This document shows positions 22,435-31,293 of a DNA stretch of 35,459 nucleotides, in pieces. Made by a program: the position numbers and the translations under genes. The notes beneath the pieces were generated by a model. It worked only from the letters and a program-made list of their open reading frames with translations, was not told where the DNA came from and did not search any database. Numbering within the stretch: position 1 is the stretch's first letter; the number at the start of each line of letters is the position of its first letter. The stretch is from Alkalicoccus luteus (GTDB lineage Bacteria; Bacillota; Bacilli; Bacillales; Salisediminibacteriaceae). The stretch covers positions 1-35,459 of the forward strand of contig NZ_JAATHJ010000035.1 of assembly GCF_012034335.1 (NCBI RefSeq). The letters are read 5' to 3'.

Positions 22435-23514
22435 ATGCGAAGAGTCATTACAGGACTAGCTCGATTAGCCTTATTTTTTGGAACGTTTAAAGCCAAAGTG
22501 ATTCTTGGTACAAGCCTTATATTGATCGGGGCGGTCGCTATTATCATGATCGGTGCCTTTCAAGCACTCTTAGGAGATAGCGGCTCACAATCTGATCGAG
22601 ATTTAGATTTCGTTTCCGGCGGCACGCAAAATTTATCGCCGGAAGTGGAAGAACTTCGCCCGTTATTTGAAAAATATGCAGAGATTCACGGGATTCCCGA
22701 TCACGTTGATCTGCTTATGGCAAAGACCATGCAAGAGTCCGGTGGAAGGCTGCCGGACGTCATGCAAGCGAGTGAATCACAAGGGCTTCCGGTCAACACC
22801 ATTGATAATCAGGAAGAGAGCATTGATGTCGGAACCGAATACTTTGCCAGAGTGTTAGAAGAAGCCAATGGGGATGAAAAGCTTGCTTTACAATCGTACA
22901 ATTTCGGCGCTGGTTTCATTGATTATGCGAATGAACATAACAATGGTGAATACTCCAAAGAATTGGCGATTGAGTTTTCTATTGAGCAATACCAACGTGT
23001 ACGGCATACAGGTAACTACTCCTGTATTCGTCCAGAGAGTGCTGAAACAGGAGCCTGTTACGGCGACATAGGCTATGTTGATGCGGTACTAAGTTACATG
23101 CAGCCGACACTCGAAGAAGGCGACTTTGACGAAGTAATTGAGGTCGGAACACAGTGGATTGGCAACTCTGAATATGTCTTTGGTGGTGGTCGTACTCGTA
23201 GCGATCAGGAGCAAGGTATCTTCGATTGTTCGAGCTTCGTTCACTGGTCATTTGAGCAGGTCGGCATTGAACTAGGTAACTTTACCGGAGTCACCACAGA
23301 CACCCTAAAACATAAAGGGGAAGCCGTCCCTTTAGAGGACATCCAGCAGGGCGATCTGGTCTTTTTCGATACCTATAAGATTGATGGTCACGTTGGCATT
23401 TACATCGGGGATGGAAAGTATATCGGCGCTCAATCTAGTACAGGCGTAGCGATTGAAAGCATCGAAGAAGGATATTGGGGAGATGTTTTCAACGGACGTG
23501 TACGACGCATTTAA
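22435..23514 (+). CDS. Bifunctional wall hydrolase: lysozyme-like plus NlpC/P60
   Basis: A 359-residue protein with one N-terminal membrane helix (about 22-45). A lysozyme/transglycosylase-like domain (60-190) carries the likely catalytic E101 in MQESGG and a YNFGAG motif. The C-terminal NlpC/P60 endopeptidase domain has C265 in FDCSSF and H319 in GHVGIY. This is the VirB1-like enzyme of Gram-positive conjugation (CwlT of ICEBs1, TraG of pSK41), cutting glycan and peptide bonds so the channel can cross the wall. It is well placed in the operon, five bases after the VirB4 stop. Confidence 0.92.
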   Translation: MRRVITGLARLALFFGTFKAKVILGTSLILIGAVAIIMIGAFQALLGDSGSQSDRDLDFVSGGTQNLSPEVEELRPLFEKYAEIHGIPDHVDLLMAKTMQESGGRLPDVMQASESQGLPVNTIDNQEESIDVGTEYFARVLEEANGDEKLALQSYNFGAGFIDYANEHNNGEYSKELAIEFSIEQYQRVRHTGNYSCIRPESAETGACYGDIGYVDAVLSYMQPTLEEGDFDEVIEVGTQWIGNSEYVFGGGRTRSDQEQGIFDCSSFVHWSFEQVGIELGNFTGVTTDTLKHKGEAVPLEDIQQGDLVFFDTYKIDGHVGIYIGDGKYIGAQSSTGVAIESIEEGYWGDVFNGRVRRI

Positions 23515-23532
23515 AGGAGGATGGAAACGAAT

Positions 23533-24105
23533 ATGGATTCGATCAAAGCGTTTAAATATGTCTCCATGATTGTGCTGACTTTTCTACTAATCGGAAACAT
23601 CTTTCTTTACATTCAGAACAATGGAGAAGAAGAAGCGTTCAGTTTATCGGAAGAAGAAGTGCTTGAACTACGTGAACTAAGAGAAGAAAATGAACGGCTG
23701 CGGTATTTAGAAGATACCAATTCACTAACGCAACGAGAAGAGCGATTTATTCAATTAGAAGGTCAGGCAGAGCGCTTTATCACATCCGTATTTGAACAGG
23801 ATGCTGAAACCTATCAAGAGAAAAAAGCAGCAGCCGATCAAGTCATGAATGAAGAAATGCAGGAACGTTTTTTCTCCGCTGATATGTACGGAAAGAATGA
23901 AGTACAGACACGAATACAGGAAGCAAATTACTATATAGAAAATATCGAAGAAAATCAAAATGAAATTGATATTGTCATGGAAGTGAGTCACGAAATCAAT
24001 TATATCCAAACCGATATGACCGAAGAATCTCATGCGTTTATACGAGTCACATTTGAACGAAAAGACGAAAGTTGGATTGCAACGGGCTTTCGAGATTTAA
24101 TGTAA
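23533..24105 (+). CDS. VirB8-like membrane protein
   Basis: A 190-residue protein with one N-terminal membrane helix (about 7-24), a short coiled coil (EVLELRELREENERLR), and an extracytoplasmic domain whose helix-then-sheet order fits the NTF2-like fold of VirB8/TcpC proteins. The ATG at 23533 is preferred because the AAAGGAGG site ends at 23520; the ATG at 23521 directly touches it. Such proteins scaffold the channel. The order after VirB4 and the wall hydrolase supports this. Confidence 0.65.
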   Translation: MDSIKAFKYVSMIVLTFLLIGNIFLYIQNNGEEEAFSLSEEEVLELRELREENERLRYLEDTNSLTQREERFIQLEGQAERFITSVFEQDAETYQEKKAAADQVMNEEMQERFFSADMYGKNEVQTRIQEANYYIENIEENQNEIDIVMEVSHEINYIQTDMTEESHAFIRVTFERKDESWIATGFRDLM

Positions 24106-24117
24106 AGGAGGAAGATC

Positions 24118-24975
24118 ATGCTAAATAAAGACCGCATTAATTTGAGACGAAATGCCAGCCGATCATACCTGATCGGACTCGGTTTAGTCGTCATGGGGAT
24201 GCTCTTTTTTCTCACCTCGGGCTTCTATATTGACGAAGAAATTGAGGTCATGGCTTCTCCAATCGGTGAGGAAATCCGAATCACATCGGCTACCAATTTA
24301 GAAATTATTGAATGGATTGTTGACGAAGAGAAGCAAGAAATGGAAGTCATTATTGATCTAAATGAGTATGAAGAAGAGCTATCAAATATGGAATTTACAG
24401 CACGACAGCGATCAGATTTAGACGAAGTAAATGTGGAATTAGTGCTCGAATATGAACAATATATTGTGCTCCATATCAATGAATTCGATGCCAATTATAC
24501 GCAAATTTCACTTCGACTAGATGTAGAATCTGAGGATTCTACAGATACAGAAACAAACGAATTAGAGGATGATCAAGAGCAGGATTCAAGAAGATTAGTC
24601 ACGCTATACACCGATCATCGAGAGATTGAAAAAGGGTCAGTTAATGTTGATAGTGAAGAAAATAGTATGCGATACATTACGAATTTATTGATCGAGCAAA
24701 GCGAAGAAACGATTGCACTTTTAGGAAATGAGATCGAAGAAAAGCAGGAAGAAATTACAGAAATTGAAGCAGTCATTCAAGAGTTAGAACAAGACAAACA
24801 GTATCAAACCAGTGAAGAAAAAGTGAGAACAGATAGTCGAATTAATTCACTTGAAGTAGACAAAAATGAACTGGAAACGGAACAAGAACGAGCGAATGAG
24901 CGAATCGAAATTGAAGAAGAACGGATTCAAAATCTAATTCAGCGTGAACGTGATTCTTCCCTAAGTCATTCCTGA
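24118..24975 (+). CDS. Transfer-operon membrane protein with coiled-coil ending
   Basis: A 285-residue protein: short basic cytoplasmic N-terminus, one membrane helix (about 17-37), an acidic extracytoplasmic domain likely rich in strands (40-140), an acidic Asp/Glu linker, and a long coiled coil (190-278). The ATG follows AAAGGAGG. It is the last gene of the operon, before a terminator. No family recognised; a structural part of the outer channel is a fair guess. Confidence 0.6.
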   Translation: MLNKDRINLRRNASRSYLIGLGLVVMGMLFFLTSGFYIDEEIEVMASPIGEEIRITSATNLEIIEWIVDEEKQEMEVIIDLNEYEEELSNMEFTARQRSDLDEVNVELVLEYEQYIVLHINEFDANYTQISLRLDVESEDSTDTETNELEDDQEQDSRRLVTLYTDHREIEKGSVNVDSEENSMRYITNLLIEQSEETIALLGNEIEEKQEEITEIEAVIQELEQDKQYQTSEEKVRTDSRINSLEVDKNELETEQERANERIEIEEERIQNLIQRERDSSLSHS

Positions 24976-24984
24976 TGGTGAAGC

Positions 24985-25026
24985 AAAAAGCAGTCATTCA
25001 GCAAACGAATTGGCTGCTTTTCTTCT
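24985..25026 (+). terminator. Terminator at the end of the transfer operon
   Basis: AAAAGCAG (24986-24993) pairs with CTGCTTTT (25014-25021), with further partial pairing inside and CTTCT after it. Confidence 0.7.
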
Positions 25027-25035
25027 AAAAGAAGC

Positions 25036-25163
25036 TATGCACAAGTTTGACATATGTAAATATCTAGTATGCACAAGTTTAACATTTGTAAATATTTAGT
25101 CTGCATATGTTTAACATATGTTATGGAAAAGTATGCACAAGTTTGACACAAGTTAATTCGTCA
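25036..25163 (+). repeat. Four 32-bp direct repeats next to oriT
   Basis: Units start at 25036, 25068, 25100 and 25132, exactly 32 bp (about three helical turns) apart. Each opens with a version of TATGCACAAGTTTGACA; the third is the most diverged. Later parts of units one and two are nearly identical, those of three and four less so. They lie just upstream of two hairpins and the relaxase operon, as expected for binding sites of a relaxosome accessory protein such as the RHH protein at 25297. Confidence 0.85.
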
Positions 25164-25179
25164 TTGATAGCATCAAAAC

Positions 25180-25216
25180 ATCAGGCTCTGCCTGATATAT
25201 CGCCGTAGGTGATATC
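25180..25216. other. Candidate origin of transfer (oriT) hairpins
   Basis: Two adjacent inverted repeats occur: ATCAGGC-TCT-GCCTGAT (25180-25196), and ATATCGCC (25197-25204) with GGTGATAT (25208-25215) around GTA, one mismatch. Relaxases recognise such hairpins beside the nick site. The 321-bp gap 24976-25296 thus holds a terminator, the four repeats, these hairpins and a promoter. The nick position cannot be read from the sequence. Confidence 0.65.
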
Positions 25217-25266
25217 GGTTTTCCCTTATGCTCTTCTCTCTACAAACCCCTATATATCATAAAAAG

Positions 25267-25275
25267 TGGTATAAT
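25267..25275 (+). promoter_or_regulatory. Extended -10 promoter of the mobilisation operon
   Basis: TGG followed by TATAAT (25270-25275), about 22 bp before the gene start, with no good -35. Being next to oriT, it could be shut off by relaxosome proteins. Confidence 0.55.
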
Positions 25276-25296
25276 TGGAATAAGGAGGTAATTTTA

Positions 25297-25560
25297 ATGG
25301 ATATGCTGCTCCGAGATATAAACCCTGCAATCGTAAAAGCGATAGACGAAAAAGCGAAAAAAAGTAATCTATCGAGACAAGTTTATTTAAAAGAGATGAT
25401 CGAAAACCACGTCATGTTAAAAGACTTTAATGATCGAGAAGCAGAATTAAAAAGTGCGCTTGATCGGAACACCGAAGTGATTCATTTGGTGTACGATCAA
25501 ATGCAAAAAAACAATCAGTTGATTCATGAGTTAACGGAAGATGACGGCGATGTACTATGA
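25297..25560 (+). CDS. RHH relaxosome accessory protein
   Basis: An 87-residue protein. Residues 2-40 have the ribbon-helix-helix pattern (MLLRDINPAIVKAIDEKAK, then NLSRQVYLKEMIENHV), and the rest is a helical, probably coiled-coil, tail. Such proteins (MobC/NikA-like by role) bind oriT repeats and help the relaxase nick. The ATG at 25297 follows AAGGAGG; the frame open from 25228 would start before the promoter. It overlaps the relaxase start as ATGA, giving coupled translation. Its likely targets are the 32-bp repeats upstream. Confidence 0.8.
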   Translation: MDMLLRDINPAIVKAIDEKAKKSNLSRQVYLKEMIENHVMLKDFNDREAELKSALDRNTEVIHLVYDQMQKNNQLIHELTEDDGDVL

Positions 25561-26726
25561 CAAGTACAGATCGGAAGGCAGCGGTGATTGTAACATCAAA
25601 ATTTGTTCAATCTGGCAGCAGTACATTCAGTAGCTATGTCACGTATCTTGATCGAGATGAAGCGAAGAAAGAAGAGCCGACTTTTTCTTCTTACAATGAT
25701 TATATGGACGATGGAGACAAAGCAACTTCATTATTTACTGCTGCACATAATTCACTTTCGTCAAAGCAAAAAGATGATTTAAAGGAAGTGTTTCAAAAAG
25801 GACAAGAGCGTGGCAGTATTCTCTATCAGGATGTTATCTCATTCGACAACAATTGGTTGGAGGAAAACGGGATTTACGATAGGAAAACAAAAAACGTAAA
25901 TGAAGAAAAATTAAAAGAGGTTACGAGGAAAGCAATGAAAGATATGCACGATAAAAACGAAATGGGAAATAATCTAGTGTGGTCAGGTGCGATTCATCAC
26001 AATACGGATAATATTCATATTCATGTCGCAAGCGTGGATCTCTCCCCGTCTAAAGATCAGAGGGGAAAACGAAAGTTGAAATCACTAGAGGGAGTGAAAT
26101 CAACGTTCGTCAATAAGATACAAGACCGATCAGCGGAACATCAAAAGATCAACGATATTATTAGAAAAGAAATCGTTCATGACAAGAAAGAACGGAAAAC
26201 GTTCTCTACATTTGATCGCAAGTTTAAAAAGGACTTCATGCAAATATATAAGCAACTACCAGAAAATAAGCGTTACTGGAGTTACGGATATGAAAACATT
26301 AATCACGTAAAACCAGCTTTGAATCAATTAACGAAAGACTATATCAATCACCATTATAAAAAGGAATTTAATGAGTTAGATAAACGTTTAGATCGAGAAG
26401 TAGCCGAATTAAAACGAGCTTATGGTGAAGGTGGAGAACATCGGTACAAAGATTATAAGAAAAACAAAATGGCTGATTTAGAAAAGAGGATGGGGAATGC
26501 TTTTCTATCAGAAATGAAGTCCTATGATCGACAAGTGAAACAAATAAAGTCGAAGAAAGAAGCAAAAAAATATACTAGAAAATATGAACGTGCCAAAACG
26601 AATGTTGCATTTAAGCAAATGAAGTACGGTCTTGATCGGGTCGTCCATTCTGAAATGACAACCGGAAAAAACCAAGCTGCACATGAACGCCTTCAACGTG
26701 ATATAGAAAGGAGTAATCAACGATGA
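25557..26726 (+). CDS. MOBP-type relaxase (MobP2/MobL-like)
   Basis: A 389-residue relaxase that nicks oriT and stays bound to the transferred strand. The metal-binding HxxxxxxHIH motif appears as HHNTDNIHIHV at 147-157. The N-terminal part (VTSKFVQSGSSTFSSYVTYLDRDEA) with its tyrosines resembles the MobP2/MobL group of Firmicutes plasmids. The C-terminal half is highly charged and helical. The start overlaps the accessory gene and the end overlaps the next gene, both by ATGA, making a three-gene coupled unit. The catalytic tyrosine is presumably in the first 60 residues but cannot be fixed here. Confidence 0.87.
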   Translation: MTSTDRKAAVIVTSKFVQSGSSTFSSYVTYLDRDEAKKEEPTFSSYNDYMDDGDKATSLFTAAHNSLSSKQKDDLKEVFQKGQERGSILYQDVISFDNNWLEENGIYDRKTKNVNEEKLKEVTRKAMKDMHDKNEMGNNLVWSGAIHHNTDNIHIHVASVDLSPSKDQRGKRKLKSLEGVKSTFVNKIQDRSAEHQKINDIIRKEIVHDKKERKTFSTFDRKFKKDFMQIYKQLPENKRYWSYGYENINHVKPALNQLTKDYINHHYKKEFNELDKRLDREVAELKRAYGEGGEHRYKDYKKNKMADLEKRMGNAFLSEMKSYDRQVKQIKSKKEAKKYTRKYERAKTNVAFKQMKYGLDRVVHSEMTTGKNQAAHERLQRDIERSNQR

Positions 26727-27169
26727 GTAATGAGGTAGTAAAAAGAGTTCGATTAAGCAAAGAATCGTCCGAGTATATTGACCAATACACCGAAGAAAAT
26801 GGAATTCCTGAAGGTTATAAAAATCGAACAATCAATGCGATCATTCAGGAACATAAACAAATGAAGGATGAACAATCAAGGAATGAAAATATAGAATCGC
26901 AGCTATCTGAAACGATTGCTGAAACCATTGCAAAAGAAGTAAAGCAGGAAGTCTCCCGTATTCTTCTAGGAGTTAATAATACAGATCGAAATACAAAAGT
27001 GCTGATCGAATTAATCAACGGCATGATGATTAACAACCAGCAAGGAAACATCATGACAACGGAAGATCATGAAACACCGGGGCTTGCAGTTGCAAGAGAT
27101 AAAGTAGCGAAAGACATTGAAAAGCAAAAACAAAAACGTGACGACTGGCTCGCACGAAAGGGAGGATAA
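26723..27169 (+). CDS. Relaxase-linked protein with RHH-like start
   Basis: A 148-residue protein, helical and charged. The first 45 residues (VVKRVRLSKESSEYIDQYTEENG, then NRTINAIIQEH) may be RHH-like. The middle has helices with Ile/Val spacing and the C-terminus is basic. Translation is coupled to the relaxase, with AAAGGAG just before the overlap. Such genes often follow MobP2-type relaxases, so a relaxosome role is likely, but the function is not established from sequence. Confidence 0.6.
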   Translation: MSNEVVKRVRLSKESSEYIDQYTEENGIPEGYKNRTINAIIQEHKQMKDEQSRNENIESQLSETIAETIAKEVKQEVSRILLGVNNTDRNTKVLIELINGMMINNQQGNIMTTEDHETPGLAVARDKVAKDIEKQKQKRDDWLARKGG

Positions 27170-27173
27170 CAAC

Positions 27174-27452
27174 ATGGAAATGCTTCGATATGAACACGGT
27201 ATTGTAAAAGAGTTTGGCGATCAGGAAGCAATCGTTTCTACACCTGAATTAGATTATCACCTCAAACTTACAGAGGAAGAAAACGGCGTTATTCAAATGC
27301 TACTTTTAGAAAAAGAGACGGTCTATGTATTGGTTGATACCGAAGAAAAGCGAATCGTTTTTGAAAACGTTCTGGAATCATCGGAACATGCTAACCCGGA
27401 ATTAATTGATTTGGAGAATGATGCCGTAGACGAAAACGGATTTGTGAAATAA
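27174..27452 (+). CDS. Small acidic protein, function unknown
   Basis: A 92-residue acidic protein with a probable beta-rich fold (alternating hydrophobics in EAIVSTPELDYHLKL and ETVYVLVDTEEKRIVF). GGGAGG at 27160-27165 supports the ATG at 27174; the frame open from 27117 has none. It lies between the relaxase group and the ArdC-like gene in one probable operon. Small acidic proteins beside antirestriction genes can mimic DNA, but nothing here proves that. Confidence 0.55.
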   Translation: MEMLRYEHGIVKEFGDQEAIVSTPELDYHLKLTEEENGVIQMLLLEKETVYVLVDTEEKRIVFENVLESSEHANPELIDLENDAVDENGFVK

Positions 27453-27464
27453 GGAGGGCTTTAC

Positions 27465-29588
27465 ATGGCTGCTTACAAGCGAAAATCGTTTGCAGAGAAG
27501 AAACAGGAAATAGATCAGTTGGCTGATGATCGTAATAAGCAAGTCGAAAACTATTTCCGTTCCCCGGAAGATTTAAAAGAATATTTATCGTTTATGTCTA
27601 AGTTTCATAATTACTCGGTACGAAATTCGACGCTCATTCAAAAACAGTTTCAGGGTGCTAATGCCGTTGGAAGTTATGCCTTTTGGAAAAAGGAAGGGCT
27701 GCAAGTGCAAAAAGGAGAGAAGGGAATCAGTATTCTTGTTCCTGCACCTTTTAAAACGTTTGAACGAAAGGCCGGGGAAACCACTAAAACAGTTAACGTC
27801 AATCAGGCAACTGCTGCGGAAAAAGCAGCAATAAAACGGGGAGAAATGAAAACCAAAGAGCGCATGGCTTACACGAAAGGAAATGTTTTTGATATTAGCC
27901 AAACCAATGCAACGGCTGACGATCTCCCGAAGGTTTTTCCTAACAAATGGTTGGATGGAAAAGTAGATAATTACGAAAATATGTTTGCTTCCTTGCAGCG
28001 GCTTGGGGAGGATATGGGTGTTGAAACCATGCCAGAACCAATGCGTGAATTAGGCGCTGCCAAAGGAGCTTATGTCGAGTTCACAAGACAAGATCATGAA
28101 GGAAACATGGTGAAGGGGCGAGGAATTGAATTAAACCCACGTAATTCAGAATTACAGAACGTCAAAACCATGATTCATGAATTAGCTCATGCCGATCTGC
28201 ACCATTCCGGTTCAAAAGGGAAAGACCGATCACACCCGGAAAAAGAATTTCAGGCAGAAATGACCGCCTATACCGTTGCTTCTTATTTTAATTTAGATAC
28301 AAGCGATTACAGCTTACAATACTTGAAATCGTACACCGATCAGGAGCATGACATTCAAGATAAGTTCACATTGTTAGAAGAAGTAAAAGGCACATCAAAT
28401 AAGTTTATCGAGCATTTGGAAAACGATTTGGAACCGGTACGAGACAATATTCAAGTCAGAGCATCCGATAAAGACGTACAAGAACGTTTCGGTGATTTTT
28501 CTATCATTACACGTGAGGGCTTTACCAAAATAGGCGATATGGATACGGAAACATTTGCAGATACATTCCGGGCTAAAGATGGACGGAATATATTAGCAGA
28601 TAAAGAATATCAAACTGGTACGGCATTAGAAGGCATTCAGGCTTTCAACCAGAACACGAATCAATATCCTGAGAGTTGGAACGGTGAGAACGACAATGTG
28701 AAGATATTAGACCCTTCTCAATCAGAAACACAATTCTTCATTCTTCATTCAGAAAAGCCAGTGGCTCAACATATGATGAACGGAGAAGAAATGGACAAAT
28801 ATTTAGCTTCTGAAAATCTTGATACGCTAAAAAGCATTGAGCCTTTTTACGACAAAACGAGAGTGATTGCCGTAGAACATACCGGTGGTGATGCCTACAA
28901 CGTTAAAAATCTTGATCGTATTGACCTGGGCGATGGTGATTATCATGATTTGCGCTCTCATACAGCACGAGTCGGAGAAGTGCCGAAAGGAATACCAGAG
29001 TCCAACGATCATTTAGAGCATGTTTATAGTAAAGCAACGATCTCTAAAGCTTTAGAAGGACTGTATACAGAGAGTTATTACATGGAACATTCTTCTATAA
29101 GTCAGGATGCAAGCCTAGAGAGGGCTGCTTATTCTATTAATCGAATGGAGCAATTTGCTCTCGATCATGAGTATCTAAAACCGGAAGAAATAAAGACCGT
29201 GAAGCAGCAAGCCCACGAAACGGCAGCCGATTACAAAGATGAAATGACATCACGTAACGTCTTGGTCAACTTAACCGGCGATTTCACCAATGTACAGAAG
29301 CAAAAACTGGACGAGAAACAAAATGGTGTAACCGAAGAGAAGCTACTAAATCGCATGGAGGTAGAAAACCGATATGCAAATATGAAACATAACGCCTTAG
29401 AAAATAAGCTCGTACAACCCGTTGTGATTCAAAATATGGAGTCCTCTATTCTTCGGAAGTTTGAAAACAAAGAGCCGGAAAAAGAAGCACCTGAAAAGGC
29501 TAAACCGAACGATGCTATTCAGACGACAAAAACAGATAGCCCTTACCCTGATACGTCAAAACAGCGTAGTGCTGGAATGAGCATGTAA
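27465..29588 (+). CDS. ArdC-like antirestriction / polyvalent protein
   Basis: A 707-residue protein. The N-terminal 110 residues match the ArdC single-strand DNA-binding domain (FMSKFHNYSVRNSTLI, then AVGSYAFWKKEG and a KGEKGISILVPAP block). A zinc metallopeptidase-like domain follows with HELAH at 238-242 and a later Glu (EKEFQAEMTAY). Residues about 395-470 resemble a large-polyvalent-protein-associated module. ArdC proteins travel with or follow conjugating DNA and protect it from the recipient's restriction enzymes. The gene is downstream of the relaxase, where leading-region genes lie. AAGGAGGGC precedes the ATG. Confidence 0.82.
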   Translation: MAAYKRKSFAEKKQEIDQLADDRNKQVENYFRSPEDLKEYLSFMSKFHNYSVRNSTLIQKQFQGANAVGSYAFWKKEGLQVQKGEKGISILVPAPFKTFERKAGETTKTVNVNQATAAEKAAIKRGEMKTKERMAYTKGNVFDISQTNATADDLPKVFPNKWLDGKVDNYENMFASLQRLGEDMGVETMPEPMRELGAAKGAYVEFTRQDHEGNMVKGRGIELNPRNSELQNVKTMIHELAHADLHHSGSKGKDRSHPEKEFQAEMTAYTVASYFNLDTSDYSLQYLKSYTDQEHDIQDKFTLLEEVKGTSNKFIEHLENDLEPVRDNIQVRASDKDVQERFGDFSIITREGFTKIGDMDTETFADTFRAKDGRNILADKEYQTGTALEGIQAFNQNTNQYPESWNGENDNVKILDPSQSETQFFILHSEKPVAQHMMNGEEMDKYLASENLDTLKSIEPFYDKTRVIAVEHTGGDAYNVKNLDRIDLGDGDYHDLRSHTARVGEVPKGIPESNDHLEHVYSKATISKALEGLYTESYYMEHSSISQDASLERAAYSINRMEQFALDHEYLKPEEIKTVKQQAHETAADYKDEMTSRNVLVNLTGDFTNVQKQKLDEKQNGVTEEKLLNRMEVENRYANMKHNALENKLVQPVVIQNMESSILRKFENKEPEKEAPEKAKPNDAIQTTKTDSPYPDTSKQRSAGMSM

Positions 29589-29605
29589 AAGGAGGACATC
29601 ATAAA

Positions 29606-30550
29606 ATGGTACGAGTCACTTCGGATGAAATCAATCAAGCGAAGCAAGTACGCATTATCGACTTCTTAGATGCCAACCACATTGATGCGAAACAGGAAGG
29701 CCGAAGGGGAGAACCCTATTACCGACTAGCCGATCATGACAGTTTAGTGATTAAAGGAGAAAAGTTCTTCTGGAATAGCCGTCAAGAAGGCGGCTATGGC
29801 GTTATTAGCTTTGCAATGACCTACTATGACCTAAAGTTCCCCGAAGCCGTTAAACGGGTCAATGAGCATGAATATGCGCCTGTTAAACATCGGGAAGAAG
29901 CTCGGGCGAATGAGCCGTTTCGATACCCTGCACACTACGAAGTGAAAGACACAAAGAAAATCGAAGATTATCTTGTGAATGAACGGAAAATAGATCCCCG
30001 TGTGGTCGAGTGGTGCATTAAAAAAGATTTACTGGTGCAAGATCGGAAAGGGAACGCTGTCTTTAAGTGGAAAGATCAGGAGGGGAAAGTGAACGGGGCT
30101 GATCGGCAAGGCACGGCACCAATGGATAACGGCGGCTATTTTAAAGGCATGGTTGCAAAATCCAAAGAAGATGGCGGCTTTACGATTGATGTCGGGAAGA
30201 ACCCAAAAAAGATTGCGGTGTTTGAATCTCCGATTGATATGCTTTCCTACTGGTCGGTTCATAAGAAAAAGGTACAAGATACTCGCATGGTAAGCATGGG
30301 CGGCGTGAAAATCGAAAGCGTAAATAGAGCCGTTATGGATTTGCGATCACAAGGGCATAAAGTCGAAGCAATTGTATCAGCGGTAGACAATGATAAAGCT
30401 GGCAATCAATTTCATCAAAAACTAAAAGATCACTATGGTGAAAAACGGGTGATTGATGATCGCCCGAAAGACGTAAAAGATTGGAACGACGTTCGCAAGC
30501 AGCGAACGGCTGCGCCGAAAAGGCAGCCTGAATCACAGATGGGAATGTAA
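29606..30550 (+). CDS. DUF3991/Toprim primase-like protein
   Basis: A 314-residue protein. Its N-terminal domain (about 14-75) resembles DUF3991-type primase accessory domains without a clear zinc finger. The middle (KIEDYLVNERKIDPRVVEWCIKK) is typical of the group. A C-terminal Toprim-like fold has an acidic FESPIDML block (about 211-218) and the SAVDNDKAG block (about 252-260). It may prime the transferred strand or trim it in the recipient. AAAAGGAGGAC precedes the ATG. It ends the mobilisation and leading-region operon; palindrome site F follows at once. Confidence 0.78.
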   Translation: MVRVTSDEINQAKQVRIIDFLDANHIDAKQEGRRGEPYYRLADHDSLVIKGEKFFWNSRQEGGYGVISFAMTYYDLKFPEAVKRVNEHEYAPVKHREEARANEPFRYPAHYEVKDTKKIEDYLVNERKIDPRVVEWCIKKDLLVQDRKGNAVFKWKDQEGKVNGADRQGTAPMDNGGYFKGMVAKSKEDGGFTIDVGKNPKKIAVFESPIDMLSYWSVHKKKVQDTRMVSMGGVKIESVNRAVMDLRSQGHKVEAIVSAVDNDKAGNQFHQKLKDHYGEKRVIDDRPKDVKDWNDVRKQRTAAPKRQPESQMGM

Positions 30551-30555
30551 ATACA

Positions 30556-30588
30556 TTAATATATATTAAGCTACTAAATATATATTAA
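30556..30588. repeat. 19-bp-spaced palindrome pair, site F
   Basis: TTAATATATATTAA at 30556-30569 and TAAATATATATTAA at 30575-30588, between the Toprim gene and the acetyltransferase gene. Confidence 0.8.
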
Positions 30589-30616
30589 TGTATTTGAGGA
30601 AAGGAGCATCAGTTGA

Positions 30617-31111
30617 ATGAGTAAAAGACTGAAAGACCATATGGTGGAGGATGTAAATATTCGTCAAGCAACTAAAGAAGATTCCTTTGCTCTTACTGAA
30701 CTAGCGCTAATGTCTAAGGCTTCTTGGGGGTACTCGAATGATTTTTTAGAAGCCTGCAAAGCAGATTTAACCGTAAAAGAATCAGACATTCTGACTAAAA
30801 TTACTTATGTGATAGAAGATAGAAAACAAATAGCAGGATTTTATGTACTATCTATAGTTAATCAAGAATTAGAAGCGCTTTTTGTACATCCAGACTATAT
30901 GGGAAAAGGTATAGGAAGATTATTATGGCAGGAGGCTTTAGAGCAGTCTAAGAAACATGGGCTGGACTCCTTTAACATTTATAGTGATCCGTATGCTGAA
31001 AATTTTTACATTAAGATGGGTGCAGATAGAATAGGGTTCGCTGAATCTAAGGTGTTTCCAGAGAGAAAATTACCCTTGTTGAAGTATGAATTAAATAAGG
31101 CTGACTCGTGA
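30617..31111 (+). CDS. GNAT-family N-acetyltransferase
   Basis: A 164-residue protein of ordinary GNAT length. The acetyl-CoA-binding motif A is LEALFVHPDYMGKGIGRLLW (about 94-113), with the usual GxG/A turn, followed by NIYSDPYAENFYIKMGA, typical of the C-terminal half. The substrate cannot be read; small amines, antibiotics or protein ends are all possible. It is a single-gene cargo unit between palindrome sites F and G, with its own terminator. The ATG follows GGAAAGGAGC. Confidence 0.85.
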   Translation: MSKRLKDHMVEDVNIRQATKEDSFALTELALMSKASWGYSNDFLEACKADLTVKESDILTKITYVIEDRKQIAGFYVLSIVNQELEALFVHPDYMGKGIGRLLWQEALEQSKKHGLDSFNIYSDPYAENFYIKMGADRIGFAESKVFPERKLPLLKYELNKADS

Positions 31112-31139
31112 TTGTTTGCTTAACAACAGGTGTATTTAA

Positions 31140-31153
31140 TTAATATGTATTAA
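31140..31153. repeat. Single palindrome element, site G
   Basis: TTAATATGTATTAA, with the G variant also seen at sites A and H. Only one copy is seen here. It directly precedes the terminator of the GNAT gene, as at sites A, E and H. Confidence 0.7.
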
Positions 31154-31156
31154 TAG

Positions 31157-31194
31157 AAAAAGTAGCAGAGTTTATCGTTCTCCTGCTACTTTTT
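31157..31194 (+). terminator. Terminator of the GNAT gene
   Basis: AAAAAGTAGCAG (31157-31168) pairs with CTGCTACTTTTT (from 31183). The flanking A and T runs make it usable in both directions. Confidence 0.87.
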
Positions 31195-31256
31195 AACATC
31201 GCTAAATGATCCCATAAAAGTGTCAGAAACATCAATTTATCATTTGCGAAAAAATA

Positions 31257-31285
31257 TTGATAAGTAATTACACATGTAATATAAT
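31257..31285 (+). promoter_or_regulatory. Promoter and operator of the ArsR-type gene
   Basis: TTGATA (31257-31262) is 17 bp from a perfect TATAAT (31280-31285). A near-palindrome ATTACACATGTAAT (about 31267-31280) fills the spacer, and ATTACAT recurs just after the -10. This is the usual place for an ArsR-family self-repression site. Confidence 0.75.
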
Positions 31286-31293
31286 TATTACAT

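Noticed and set aside
25036-25163. Possible CRISPR array
   Set aside because: The 32-bp units are adjacent, with no unique spacers, differ from one another, and no cas gene is nearby; oriT repeats fit better.
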